In this document: piece by piece, positions 1-7,447 of the stretch
Layout of the letters: every line of letters begins with the position of its first letter
Position numbering within the stretch: the first letter of the stretch is position 1
DNA from: an uncultured Pelagibacteraceae bacterium
Lineage (GTDB): Bacteria > Pseudomonadota > Alphaproteobacteria > Pelagibacterales > Pelagibacteraceae
Length of the DNA stretch: 52,173 bases
Assembly: GCA_902608305.1 (NCBI GenBank)
Contig: CACLNK010000003.1
Location: forward strand, 1-52,173
Direction: 5' to 3'
Made by a program: the position numbers and the translations under genes
Notes under the pieces: generated by a model
The model's input: the letters and a program-made list of their open reading frames with translations, nothing else
Told to the model about the DNA's origin: nothing
The model's database searches: none

Positions 1-755
1 CTATTTTGTCTTTCAGTGCATATGCAGGGACAGATGGGGAAAATACTCTTTCAAAAGGTTCAAATAAACCAGTTAAAGATTGTTTTGAAAAAGTCAACAG
101 GGGTATTTTTGCTTTTAATCAAGCATTGGATGGTGCTATTTTTGAACCGGTAGCAAGAGGATATAGAAAATTTCCAGTTCCAATAAGACGTGGAACTAGC
201 AATGTATTAAATAACATATCTACCTTGGTGACAATACCGAATAATCTTTTACAAGGAGAAATAAAACAGGCAGGTCAGAATACTATAAGATTTGTTGTAA
301 ATACAACCTTGGGTATTTTAGGAATATTTGACCCTGCCTCAGGTTTAGGTTTCGCTTCTTTAGAAAAAGAAGATTATGGTCAAACATTTGGAGCATGGGG
401 AATAGGAGAAGGTTGTTATTTAGTTCTTCCAGTACTAGGACCATCAACGGTGAGAGACACATTTGGTATGATCGGTAGTACTATTGCGGGAGGAGATCCT
501 TGGTATAATGTAACAGTAAAAAATGATACTCATTACTTCACAGATTTTGACTATTATGGATCTAGAGTAACTTCCGGAATAGACTTTAGAGCAAAAAATA
601 TTGAATCTTTCGAAAGTCTCGAACAAAATTCATTAGATTTTTATGCGTCTGTTAGAAGCTTATACTTACAAGATAGACAACAAAAGATTATGAATTCCAA
701 AAAAGTTGTAGATACTATGGATGATGGCGACTGGGAAGAAATAGAGTCTAATTAA
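1..755 (+). CDS. mlaA: MlaA (VacJ) outer-membrane lipid-asymmetry protein, 5' truncated by window edge
   Basis: MlaA sits in the outer membrane and passes mislocalised phospholipids to the periplasmic carrier MlaC. The protein matches the family in the DCFEKVNRGIFAFNQALD region, in the block around VPIRRGTSNVLNN, and in the later GLGFASLEKEDYGQTFGAWG and YLVLPVLGPSTVRDT segments. The frame is open to the left edge (an ATT codon at 3-5 precedes the first TTG at 6), so the true start and most of the signal peptide lie outside the window. What remains of the leader ends in SFSAYAG, which looks like a signal peptidase I site rather than a lipobox with cysteine. mlaC follows 13 bases downstream, so the two are probably one operon, with any other mla genes upstream of the window. 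Confidence 0.9.
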   Translation, partial: ILSFSAYAGTDGENTLSKGSNKPVKDCFEKVNRGIFAFNQALDGAIFEPVARGYRKFPVPIRRGTSNVLNNISTLVTIPNNLLQGEIKQAGQNTIRFVVNTTLGILGIFDPASGLGFASLEKEDYGQTFGAWGIGEGCYLVLPVLGPSTVRDTFGMIGSTIAGGDPWYNVTVKNDTHYFTDFDYYGSRVTSGIDFRAKNIESFESLEQNSLDFYASVRSLYLQDRQQKIMNSKKVVDTMDDGDWEEIESN

Positions 756-768
756 AACAAAATCCAAC

Positions 769-1371
769 ATGAATTTTAAAAAGTGTTTAATTAAATTTTC
801 TTTAATTTTAATTTTATTTTCCATTTTTGTAGGGAAATCTTTTTCTACAGAACCTGAAAAATTTGTTCAGTCTGTAGTGGATGAAGCTTCTGCAGTCTTA
901 ACTAAAAATTATACAAAAGAACAAAAAATTGAAAAACTTCGATCTATAGCAAAAAAATCTGTGGATATTAAAGGAATAGGCTTTTACACTCTAGGGTCGC
1001 ATAGAAAAAATTTATCTGCTGGCCAAAAAGAAGAATATTCTATACTTTTTGAAAGTTATTTTTTAAAAAGCTTTGCGAGTAGACTTAGTGAATATACAGA
1101 TCCAAAAATTAATGTGACTGGCAGCAAAATACTAAATGAAAAATATACAATAATATCAAGCATATTAGTTGCAACTGACAAAAGACCAGAAGTTAAGATT
1201 GATTGGAGGATTTATACAAAAAATCCAGACGAACCTTTAATTAGAGATTTAATAATAGAAGGATTGAGCCTTGCAAGGACTCAAAAAGAAGAATTCAATT
1301 CAATTATTCAAAGCAATGATGATAACATCAATGTACTATTCACAAATTTAAAAGAATTTATCAACAAATAA
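769..1371 (+). CDS. mlaC: MlaC-family periplasmic phospholipid-binding protein
   Basis: This 200-residue protein belongs to the MlaC/Ttg2D family, the soluble periplasmic shuttle that carries phospholipid between MlaA and the inner-membrane MlaFEDB complex. A basic start followed by a hydrophobic stretch (residues about 9-26, ending near GKSFS) is a signal peptide. The mature part shows the family pattern: a helical N-terminal half (FVQSVVDEASAVL), the segment DIKGIGFYTLGSHRK, and a C-terminal beta section with VKIDWRIYTK and the LIRDLIIEGLSLA motif. The length is normal for the family. It lies 13 bases after mlaA on the same strand. The 128 bases after it, up to the convergent gene ending at 1500, hold only short weak hairpins and no clear terminator. 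Confidence 0.88.
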   Translation: MNFKKCLIKFSLILILFSIFVGKSFSTEPEKFVQSVVDEASAVLTKNYTKEQKIEKLRSIAKKSVDIKGIGFYTLGSHRKNLSAGQKEEYSILFESYFLKSFASRLSEYTDPKINVTGSKILNEKYTIISSILVATDKRPEVKIDWRIYTKNPDEPLIRDLIIEGLSLARTQKEEFNSIIQSNDDNINVLFTNLKEFINK

Positions 1372-1499
1372 ATTGTGTTAAAAGTTTACCAGGACTCAAG
1401 TCTGATTAACAATCTTTGAAGTACATAAAGAGTTGATAATTGAACATTTTAAGTTTTAAACACTTAAGCAAAATAAATTAAATTCTCAAATACTAAGTT

Positions 1500-2486
1500 T
1501 TAATCTTTTTTTTCCTCTTGTTCTTCTTCTTGTTTAAGTCTTTGTTCTTCTTGTTCTTGCTGTTCTTTTTGTCTTTGTTCTTCTTGTTCTTGTAATCTTT
1601 GTTCTTCTTCTTGTTTAAGTCTTTGTTCTTCTTCATGCTGATTTATTTGTTGTTCTTGTTCTTTTTGTCTTTGTTCTCTATCTTCTTGTAATTTTTGTTC
1701 TTCTTCTTGTTTAAGTCTTTGTTCTTCTTGTTCTTTTTGTCTTTGTTCTTCTGCAAATGCTCGATGACGAAAATATTCTTGTTGACTTTGTTTCTCTTCT
1801 TCTCTCTTTAATTTTCTTTCTTCTAGTTCTTTTTGTTTTTGTTCTTCTTGTTCTTTTTGTCTTTGTTCTTTCTCTTCTTGTAATTTTTGTTTTTCTTCTT
1901 GCTTAAGTCTTTGTTCTTCTTCTTGCTTAAGTCTTTGTTCTTCTTTTGCTTCCTTTTGTTTTATTTTTTTATTAATTCGGTCTAGTCTTTTTTGTTCTTG
2001 TTTTTCTTTTTTAATTTGTTTTAATATTATTTTTTTATTAATTCGGTCTAGTCTTTTTTGTTCTTGTTTTTCTTTTTTAATTTGTTTTGCTTTTTTTCTT
2101 TTTTCAAGTTTAATTTGTTTTAATTTGTTAATTTTTTGTTTCTTTTTAAAATTTTCATAAGCCTTATTAAATGACTTAAATGTAAAATTTGCTAATCTAT
2201 GTAAGCTTATTTTACTAAGCTGATTTATTTGATTGCTAATTATTTGTTTTTTTTTTCTTTGTAGCTGTAAGTTCAGCCCTTTAAGATATTTTATTTGCTT
2301 AGTGATTTTTAGTTTTTTTCTGCTTTTTAGCAGTAAATTCAGTCCTTTAAGATGTTTTATTTGCTTAGTAATTTTTGTGATTTTTATTTTCTTCAAATTT
2401 ATTTTTGATATTTCTTTCTTAACCTTACTTATAGTTTTCTTGCTTTTTTTTAATTTTCTAGTTTTCTTTTTTCTTTTTTTTCTCAT
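1500..2486 (-). CDS. Repetitive, extremely charged coiled-coil/single-helix protein of unknown function
   Basis: I do not recognise a family for this 328-residue protein. Residues about 1-60 are almost all Lys/Arg/Ile/Leu/Thr. Residues about 35-85 hold two copies of a 22-residue unit around TKQIKHLKGLNL. Residues about 130-175 hold two copies of another 22-residue unit around KKEKQEQKRLDRINKKI. From about 175 to the end it is Glu/Gln/Arg/Lys repeats such as EEQRLKQEEEQ. There is no signal peptide, membrane segment or cysteine-rich motif. The composition predicts one long coiled coil or a stable single alpha helix. The basic N-terminus could bind nucleic acid or membrane, but that is inference. 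The start is ATG without a visible Shine-Dalgarno sequence. Low-complexity expansion is out of keeping with the compact neighbourhood. The small membrane protein gene lies 55 bases upstream on the same strand. Confidence 0.7.
   Translation of the reverse strand: MRKKRKKKTRKLKKSKKTISKVKKEISKINLKKIKITKITKQIKHLKGLNLLLKSRKKLKITKQIKYLKGLNLQLQRKKKQIISNQINQLSKISLHRLANFTFKSFNKAYENFKKKQKINKLKQIKLEKRKKAKQIKKEKQEQKRLDRINKKIILKQIKKEKQEQKRLDRINKKIKQKEAKEEQRLKQEEEQRLKQEEKQKLQEEKEQRQKEQEEQKQKELEERKLKREEEKQSQQEYFRHRAFAEEQRQKEQEEQRLKQEEEQKLQEDREQRQKEQEQQINQHEEEQRLKQEEEQRLQEQEEQRQKEQQEQEEQRLKQEEEQEEKKD
1963..2088 (-). repeat. Perfect 60-bp direct repeat, 66-bp period, inside the coil-protein gene
   Basis: Positions 1963-2022 and 2029-2088 are identical over 60 bases by direct reading (both contain ATTAATTCGG then TCTAGTC), with a six-base spacer. 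The period is 66 bases or 22 codons, so the duplication keeps frame and duplicates a 22-residue protein unit. Confidence 0.85.
2272..2376 (-). repeat. Imperfect direct repeat, also 66-bp period, in the N-terminal part of the coil-protein gene
   Basis: A stretch of about 39 bases starting at 2272 recurs at 2338 with about three mismatches (both contain CCTTTAAGAT and TTTATTTGCTTAGT). The spacing is again 66 bases, the same 22-codon period as the separate repeat at 1963-2088, although the sequences are unrelated. Confidence 0.75.
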
Positions 2487-2541
2487 AATAGACTTTTAAT
2501 TTTGAATTAAGAACCAAATACTGAAAAGTCACAAATTATAT

Positions 2542-2754
2542 TTAGTTAAAAAAAAATATCGCAACTATAATAAGTAATCCTGCTACTATTCCTGTTATAA
2601 TGTATGATAGTTTTTTTTCTTTTTTTCTTTCTTCGGCATTTCTCCTATTGATATCATCAATATTAAGTCTGCCAGGTGATTCTGGACTTTCTCGCGTCTC
2701 TACTTTTTGGCTTGATGCCGTTATTTCATCTGTTTGTTTATTCTTATTCTCCAT
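2542..2754 (-). CDS. Small C-tail-anchored membrane protein, unknown function
   Basis: This is a 70-residue protein of unknown family. The N-terminal 47 residues are polar and charged (Ser/Thr/Glu/Lys-rich, with SPESPGRLNIDDINRRNAEE), followed by a KKEKK stop and one hydrophobic segment (about residues 50-69, YIITGIVAGLLIIVAIFFF) reaching the C-terminus. That arrangement suggests a single-pass protein with its N-terminus in the cytoplasm. I chose the ATG at 2754; an in-frame TTG nine codons upstream is possible but less likely. The gene follows the two tRNAs on the same strand and precedes the coil protein. It could be a membrane anchor for that neighbour, which is speculation from position only. 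The 207 bases between its ATG and the tRNA (2755-2961) are extremely AT-rich and hold no other gene I can see. Confidence 0.55.
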   Translation of the reverse strand: MENKNKQTDEITASSQKVETRESPESPGRLNIDDINRRNAEERKKEKKLSYIITGIVAGLLIIVAIFFFN

Positions 2755-2961
2755 ATTCTTATTTGAACAAATTTTCTTCAACTATACAACAACAGTAGCT
2801 CCGTATTTATAAGTTTAAGATTCAACCTAAAAGTTAAACCTATTAATAATTGGCATAAAAACAATTTTTTATTAACATTTTTACTATTTGATTAATAAAT
2901 GTTTTTTATTTTAAAAAATTTGAATAATTAAAAAAAAATAAATTGGAAAATTCAATATTTC

Positions 2962-3038
2962 TGGTGGGCCCGCCAGGACTCGAACCTGGGACCAATACAT
3001 TATGAGTGTACTGCTCTAACCAACTGAGCTACAGGCCC
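2962..3038 (-). tRNA. tRNA with CAU anticodon (elongator tRNA-Met, or lysidine-type tRNA-Ile2)
   Basis: On the minus strand the gene starts GGGCCTG and ends with an encoded CCA. The acceptor stem pairs with one G-U (T6-G67). The D arm is GCTC...GAGC with a normal GG-containing loop, the anticodon loop is CTCATAA (anticodon CAT), and the T arm has a canonical TTCGAGT loop. Elongator Met and the tRNA-Ile that receives lysidine both have CAT and I cannot separate them by eye. The sequence just beyond the CCA is a run of nine T on the minus strand (2930-2938), a possible transcription end. Confidence 0.95.
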
Positions 3039-3100
3039 TTAGAACAAATAATAAATACAGCAAAAATTAAATTCTAGCAACAAGACTAAATTATAATAAA

Positions 3101-3175
3101 TGGTGGGCCTTGTAGGTTACGCTCCTACTACCTTTCCCATGTCAAGGGAACACTCTACTATTGAGCTAAAGGCCC
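3101..3175 (-). tRNA. tRNA-Val (GAC) with non-canonical D and T loops
   Basis: On the minus strand the acceptor stem GGGCCTT/AAGGCCC pairs perfectly over 7 bp, the anticodon stem TTCCC/GGGAA over 5 bp around loop TTGACAT (anticodon GAC, valine), and the T stem GTAGG/CCTAC over 5 bp. CCA is encoded. The T loop is AGCGTAA instead of the usual TTCRANN, and the seven-base D loop AATAGTA lacks the G18-G19 pair. Both halves of the normal elbow contact are therefore changed together while all stems are kept. The 5' end is four bases after the rpoD stop codon, so the tRNA is almost certainly cut from the rpoD transcript. Confidence 0.85.
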
Positions 3176-3179
3176 AGTA

Positions 3180-5021
3180 TTAACTTTCTAAGAAACTTTT
3201 TAGTTGTTTAGATCTACTTGGATGTTTTAATTTTCTTAAAGCTTTAGCTTCAATCTGTCTTATTCGTTCTCTTGTTACTGAAAACTGCAAACCTACTTCT
3301 TCAAGAGTATGATCGGTGTTCATTCCAACGCCAAAACGCATTCTAAGAACTCTTTCTTCTCTTGGGGTAAGTGTGGATAGTATTTTTGTTGTTGCCTCAC
3401 TTAAATTTGATTTAATAGCTTGTTCTAAAGGCGCTAAAGCTTTCGTATCTTCTATAAAATCTCCTAAACTACTATCTTCTTCGTCTCCCACAGGTTTTTC
3501 TAATGAAACAGGTTCTTTTGAAATTTTAAGAACTTTTCTTACTTTATCTAACGGCATTCTTAATTTTTTAGATAATTCTTCGGGTGTTGCCTCTCTACCA
3601 AATTCGCTTAGAATTAATCTTTGAGTTCTAACAATTTTATTAATTGTTTCAATCATATGTACTGGTATTCTAATTGTTCTAGCCTGATCAGCAATTGATC
3701 TTGTTATTGCTTGTCTAATCCACCATGTTGCATAAGTTGAAAATTTATAACCTCTTCTATATTCAAATTTATCAACGGCTTTCATTAAACCAATATTACC
3801 TTCTTGTATAAGATCTAAAAACTGCAAACCTCTATTGGTATATTTTTTAGCAATTGAAATAACTAATCTTAAATTTGCTTCCACCATTTCTTTTTTTGCG
3901 ATTCTTGATTCTTTTTCTCCTTTTTGTATTCTGCTGACTAATTTCTTAAAATCTGTTACTGAAATTCCTAGTTTTTGACTAATCTCAACTAACCTTTCTC
4001 TAATATTCTTAAATTCTTCTTTATTTTTTTGAAAAAATTTTTTCCATTCTGGATTCGTATCTAAAAAAATTTTCAAGTTTGGATTTATTTCGTTGCCAAT
4101 ATAAAATTTTATAAATTCATTCCTTGAAATATTATGATTAATAGCCAATCTCAATAGATTTCCTTCTAGTGATATAATCTTTTTGTTTTCAATATAATGT
4201 TTTTGAACTAATTCTTCCAATACAGGAGGTGACAGTTGAAGTGATTTTATATTTTCTAAAATATCTGAAACAATTTTTTGGTAGCTTTTTTCTTTATTTG
4301 GTGAAAAAATTTTAACAGATAACAAGCGTTCTAACTTTTCCTTTTGATATTTAATAAGCTTATTATAATCTCTTGATAAATTCGCAACTGTATGTAAAAC
4401 TTTTGGTTTAATTTCGTTTTCCATTGCTGCAAGTGTTGGGTTAAATTCATCATCTGTATCTTCATTGTTATTTTCTGTGTTACTTTCAGATTTGTCTTTT
4501 ATATCTGTTGAGTTTTTTTGTTTGGCACTGAGTCCGGTGCTTTCATCTTCCATATAATTAGTATCAATATCAATAATTTCTCTAACTAAAATTTCAGAAT
4601 TTTGTAATTTAACATTCCACTCAAAAAATTGCTGAGCAGTTATTGGACTTTGTGATAAAGCATTCAACATTACATCTTTTCCTGCCTCAATTCTTTTTGC
4701 TATTGCAATCTCACCTTCTCTAGATAGAAGTTCCACACCTCCCATTTCCCTAAGATACATTCTAATTGGATCGTCACTTTTTTCGATTGTTTTACCTTCT
4801 TCTTTAGAAGATGAGTCTTTTTTTCTTAATACTTTAAAATCTGATTTTTTTTCAACTAGAGTTATTTTTTCATCAAGAATATGAATAAAAGCTTGCTCAA
4901 GATTTTGATTACTTAAATTTCTTTTACCTAGTGATTTTTTTAATTCCTCAAGTGTAATAAATCCTCTATGGACTCCTCTGCCCATAAGTCTTGCAAATGA
5001 TTTTGTAATTATTCTTTCCAC
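3180..5021 (-). CDS. rpoD: RNA polymerase primary sigma factor RpoD (sigma-70)
   Basis: RpoD directs RNA polymerase to housekeeping promoters. The 613-residue protein has a short region 1.1 ([11 protein letters not shown]), region 1.2 ([12 protein letters not shown], near residue 85), an acidic linker rich in Asp/Glu/Asn (about 160-200), and the strongly conserved region 2 ([45 protein letters not shown]). Region 3 follows, then region 4 with the helix-turn-helix [17 protein letters not shown]. The start is GTG; the frame stays open upstream to the dnaG stop without another ATG, GTG or TTG. It follows dnaG by 66 bases in a yqeY-dnaG-rpoD operon, a form of the classical macromolecular-synthesis operon. 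Its 3' end is punctuated by tRNA-Val. Confidence 0.97.
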   Translation of the reverse strand: MERIITKSFARLMGRGVHRGFITLEELKKSLGKRNLSNQNLEQAFIHILDEKITLVEKKSDFKVLRKKDSSSKEEGKTIEKSDDPIRMYLREMGGVELLSREGEIAIAKRIEAGKDVMLNALSQSPITAQQFFEWNVKLQNSEILVREIIDIDTNYMEDESTGLSAKQKNSTDIKDKSESNTENNNEDTDDEFNPTLAAMENEIKPKVLHTVANLSRDYNKLIKYQKEKLERLLSVKIFSPNKEKSYQKIVSDILENIKSLQLSPPVLEELVQKHYIENKKIISLEGNLLRLAINHNISRNEFIKFYIGNEINPNLKIFLDTNPEWKKFFQKNKEEFKNIRERLVEISQKLGISVTDFKKLVSRIQKGEKESRIAKKEMVEANLRLVISIAKKYTNRGLQFLDLIQEGNIGLMKAVDKFEYRRGYKFSTYATWWIRQAITRSIADQARTIRIPVHMIETINKIVRTQRLILSEFGREATPEELSKKLRMPLDKVRKVLKISKEPVSLEKPVGDEEDSSLGDFIEDTKALAPLEQAIKSNLSEATTKILSTLTPREERVLRMRFGVGMNTDHTLEEVGLQFSVTRERIRQIEAKALRKLKHPSRSKQLKSFLES

Positions 5022-5087
5022 AGTAATAAAGTCCGGAAGATGTATATAATGGCAAATTTTAAAAAAGCTATCAATAAATTCTCTGAT

Positions 5088-6863
5088 TTAATTGATATTT
5101 TGTAATTTTTTCAACTCTCTTATCTCATTAAAAGTACTCTCGCTTAAATCTTTAGCAAATTTAGATTCTAACTCTTCTATTCTAAACTCGAGTTCATAAT
5201 TTTTAAGATCTCTCGTTATTTCTTCTAGCAAATCAAATATTTTATCATGATTATTTTGATAATTATTCAAAATATGTTTAATCGAAGCAAATTTAAAGAT
5301 CTTATCAATTAATTGATTGTCTATTGACAGGTCATTTACCACAAATTTATCACCATTTTTTAATTTAGATAAAATCGCATTAAAAACTAATTTATTTTCA
5401 TTAGTAAATAATTTTATTTTTTCAATTAAATGAATGTTTTCTTGAAAAATTTCTAAATTATTTAAAATTAAATATAATAATGAAAACTCTTTTATTTCAA
5501 TTAGGCTTATAGATTTACTTTCGTTAAAATATTTTTGTGTTGATTTTAAAGATTTGGTTTTTTTTGTAAAAAACTGTCTTTTATTATTATTTATATAAGG
5601 TGTAAGGGAGGAGATTTTTTTTAAAAAATATTCTAAAATATATTTTTTTATAAATTGATCTTTAATAGTATTTGCTGTTGATCTTAATGTTTTTTCAAAA
5701 ATAGCCATCGATGATGGGTTGTTTTCTGTTTGGTTTTTATAATGATCAAATATGAACTGATGAATAGAAATTTTATTCTGTTTGGTAAAATCTATAAAAT
5801 AATCTTTACCATTCTTATTTACAAAGCTATCTGGATCTTCGTTATTTGTTAAAAATAAAAATGAAATTTTTTTTTCAGGTTTTAGTTCTTTAATTGAATT
5901 TTCAGCAGCTCTTAATGCTGCTTTATAACCACTTTCATCTCCATCAAAGCAAATAATAATGTCCTCAAAAAACTGATTTAAAATTAAAATTTGCTTATCA
6001 GTTAATGATGTGCCGAGATTAGCTACTACATTATCAATTCCATTTTTGCTTAATCCGATAACATCCATATATCCTTCAACAAGATAAACTTGGTCAATCT
6101 TATTAGATAGTTTTCTTGCTAGATCTAAATTATATAAGTTTGATCCTTTTTTAAAAAACTGTGTTTCAGGAGAATTAATATATTTTGCCAGATAATTATT
6201 TTCACGAATTGTTCTCCCGCCTAACCCAATAGGCTGTCCTGCAATACTATTTATAGGAAAAATTATTCTTTCTCTAAATCTTTCAACATAAATGTTTTTT
6301 TTATCATCTAAGTAGAAAAGACCACTTTCAATTAAAACTTTTTCATTAAAATCTTTTTTTAATTTTTCAAAAAAGTTTGTATTTTTTTCTACGTATCCAA
6401 TTTTAAATTTCTTAACTACTTCTTTGGATAAATTTCTTTTTTTTAAATAATCTCTAGCTACACTTGCTTTTTCATTTTTTAAAAGTTTCTCATGATAAAA
6501 TTGAACATATTTATTATAAATTGAAACGTATTCTTGCCATTTTTTTTCTCTTTCTTCGTCCTGTATGGAAAATGTATACGGTCTCATACCTGCTAAATTT
6601 GCGAGTGTCTTGACTGCCTCTCCAAATTTAAGATTTTGGGTTTTCATTAAAAAATCAAAAATATTTCCATGTTCAGAGGTACTAAAACAATGATAAAAAC
6701 CTTTTTCATCATTAACAGTAAAAGAAGGGGTTTTTTCTGTCTTAAAAGGGGATAATCCAATAAATTCTTTTCCTCTTTTTTTTAGATTGACAGTTTTCGA
6801 TACAACGGTTGAAACTTTTAATCTTGTTTTGATCTCATCCAAATATTCTTTAGGGTACTTCAT
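5088..6863 (-). CDS. dnaG: DNA primase DnaG with degenerate zinc-ligand set
   Basis: DnaG makes RNA primers at the replication fork. The 591-residue protein has the N-terminal domain (LSPFKTEKTPSFTVNDEKG, residues about 37-55), the catalytic TOPRIM core with VYLVEGYMDVIGL (about 259) and FDGDESGYKAA, and a divergent C-terminal helicase-interaction region. The usual CPFH and CFGCG zinc ligands read SPFK (38-41) and CFSTS (59-63), so only one of four ligands remains. I recall similar ligand-poor DnaG in some other Alphaproteobacteria, so this may be lineage-wide. The start ATG overlaps the yqeY stop by four bases, so the genes are translationally coupled. Confidence 0.96.
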   Translation of the reverse strand: MKYPKEYLDEIKTRLKVSTVVSKTVNLKKRGKEFIGLSPFKTEKTPSFTVNDEKGFYHCFSTSEHGNIFDFLMKTQNLKFGEAVKTLANLAGMRPYTFSIQDEEREKKWQEYVSIYNKYVQFYHEKLLKNEKASVARDYLKKRNLSKEVVKKFKIGYVEKNTNFFEKLKKDFNEKVLIESGLFYLDDKKNIYVERFRERIIFPINSIAGQPIGLGGRTIRENNYLAKYINSPETQFFKKGSNLYNLDLARKLSNKIDQVYLVEGYMDVIGLSKNGIDNVVANLGTSLTDKQILILNQFFEDIIICFDGDESGYKAALRAAENSIKELKPEKKISFLFLTNNEDPDSFVNKNGKDYFIDFTKQNKISIHQFIFDHYKNQTENNPSSMAIFEKTLRSTANTIKDQFIKKYILEYFLKKISSLTPYINNNKRQFFTKKTKSLKSTQKYFNESKSISLIEIKEFSLLYLILNNLEIFQENIHLIEKIKLFTNENKLVFNAILSKLKNGDKFVVNDLSIDNQLIDKIFKFASIKHILNNYQNNHDKIFDLLEEITRDLKNYELEFRIEELESKFAKDLSESTFNEIRELKKLQNIN

Positions 6864-7324
6864 TGTTTGTTCAATATTTCTTTGAGTAAAGTTCCAGCTT
6901 TTGCAAAATCTAAATTATCTGAGTATTGTTTTTTTAATTCTCCCATTACTTTTCCCATATCTTTTAAAGAGCTTGCTCCAAGTTTGCTTGCAATTTCTTC
7001 ACAAATTTTCCTTGTTTCTATTTCATTGAGCTTTTTGGGTAAATAACCTGACAATATTTCCAACTCTTTTTCCTCAATTTCTAATAAATCTTTTCTGTTA
7101 TTTTTTTTATAAATATCTATAGATTCAGATCGTTGCTTGATCATTTTGTTTAATAGTTTTTTGATATCTTCATCGTCAGTATCTTTTTTATTGGGGCCTG
7201 ATCTATTAGATATATCTAAGTCCTTTATTCCTGATAAAACTAGCCTATAAGTTGATATTTGAATTTTAGCTTTTGATTTTAAGGCATTTTTGTAATCTGT
7301 GTCGATTTTATCTTTAAGAGACAT
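6860..7324 (-). CDS. yqeY: GatB/YqeY domain protein
   Basis: This 154-residue protein is the stand-alone YqeY family, related to the tail domain of the GatB subunit of tRNA-dependent amidotransferase. It probably binds tRNA, but its exact role is not established. The family features are visible: LKDKIDTDYKNALKSK near the start, YRLVLSGIKD, the EEKELEILSGYLPKKL segment (about residues 83-98) and LGASSLKDMGKVMGELKKQY near 115-134. It opens the yqeY-dnaG-rpoD operon and ends in a four-base ATGA overlap with dnaG. The divergent gap to carA is 123 bases. A weak promoter-like TTGAAC/TAGATT pair (16-base spacing, minus strand) lies directly before its ATG. Confidence 0.9.
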   Translation of the reverse strand: MSLKDKIDTDYKNALKSKAKIQISTYRLVLSGIKDLDISNRSGPNKKDTDDEDIKKLLNKMIKQRSESIDIYKKNNRKDLLEIEEKELEILSGYLPKKLNEIETRKICEEIASKLGASSLKDMGKVMGELKKQYSDNLDFAKAGTLLKEILNKQ

Positions 7325-7397
7325 TTTTTTAATCTACTGTATAGACAATTTTGTTCAAAAGAAAAAATTATATTTTTAAAAATTTATATTAGATCTG

Positions 7398-7426
7398 TTG
7401 CGGAAATTTAGGTTTTATTGTATTAA
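7398..7426 (+). promoter_or_regulatory. Candidate sigma-70 promoter for carAB
   Basis: TTGCGG at 7398-7403 and TATTAA at 7421-7426 are separated by 17 bases in the divergent yqeY/carA gap. The predicted RNA start would be about 14 bases before the carA TTG codon. In such AT-rich DNA chance matches are common, so support rests on spacing and position only. Confidence 0.45.
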
Positions 7427-7447
7427 CCTTTAACTTATGAGTTGTAA

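Noticed and set aside
1372-1499. Small RNA or terminator in the gap after mlaC
   Set aside because: Only 4-5 bp hairpins (GACT..AGTC, TCTTT..AAAGA) without a T run are visible; not enough to call anything.
1500-2100. Regular repeats that at first glance resemble a CRISPR or satellite array
   Set aside because: Repeat units are in frame, vary in length and encode Glu/Gln/Lys heptad-like sequence in a continuous open frame; there are no unique spacers and no cas genes.
2233-2499. Open frame on the plus strand coding for a very hydrophobic Phe/Leu-rich peptide
   Set aside because: It is the antisense image of the Lys/Arg-rich N-terminus of the coil protein; polypyrimidine DNA translates to Phe/Leu/Ser by composition.
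3101-3175. Treating the unusual tRNA-Val as a pseudogene
   Set aside because: All stems pair perfectly, the CCA is encoded and the anticodon loop is normal; loop-only deviation does not look like decay.
7325-7447. Riboswitch or attenuator upstream of carAB
   Set aside because: The 123-base gap shows no stable paired elements or known conserved core, only a candidate promoter; the leader would be about 14 bases.
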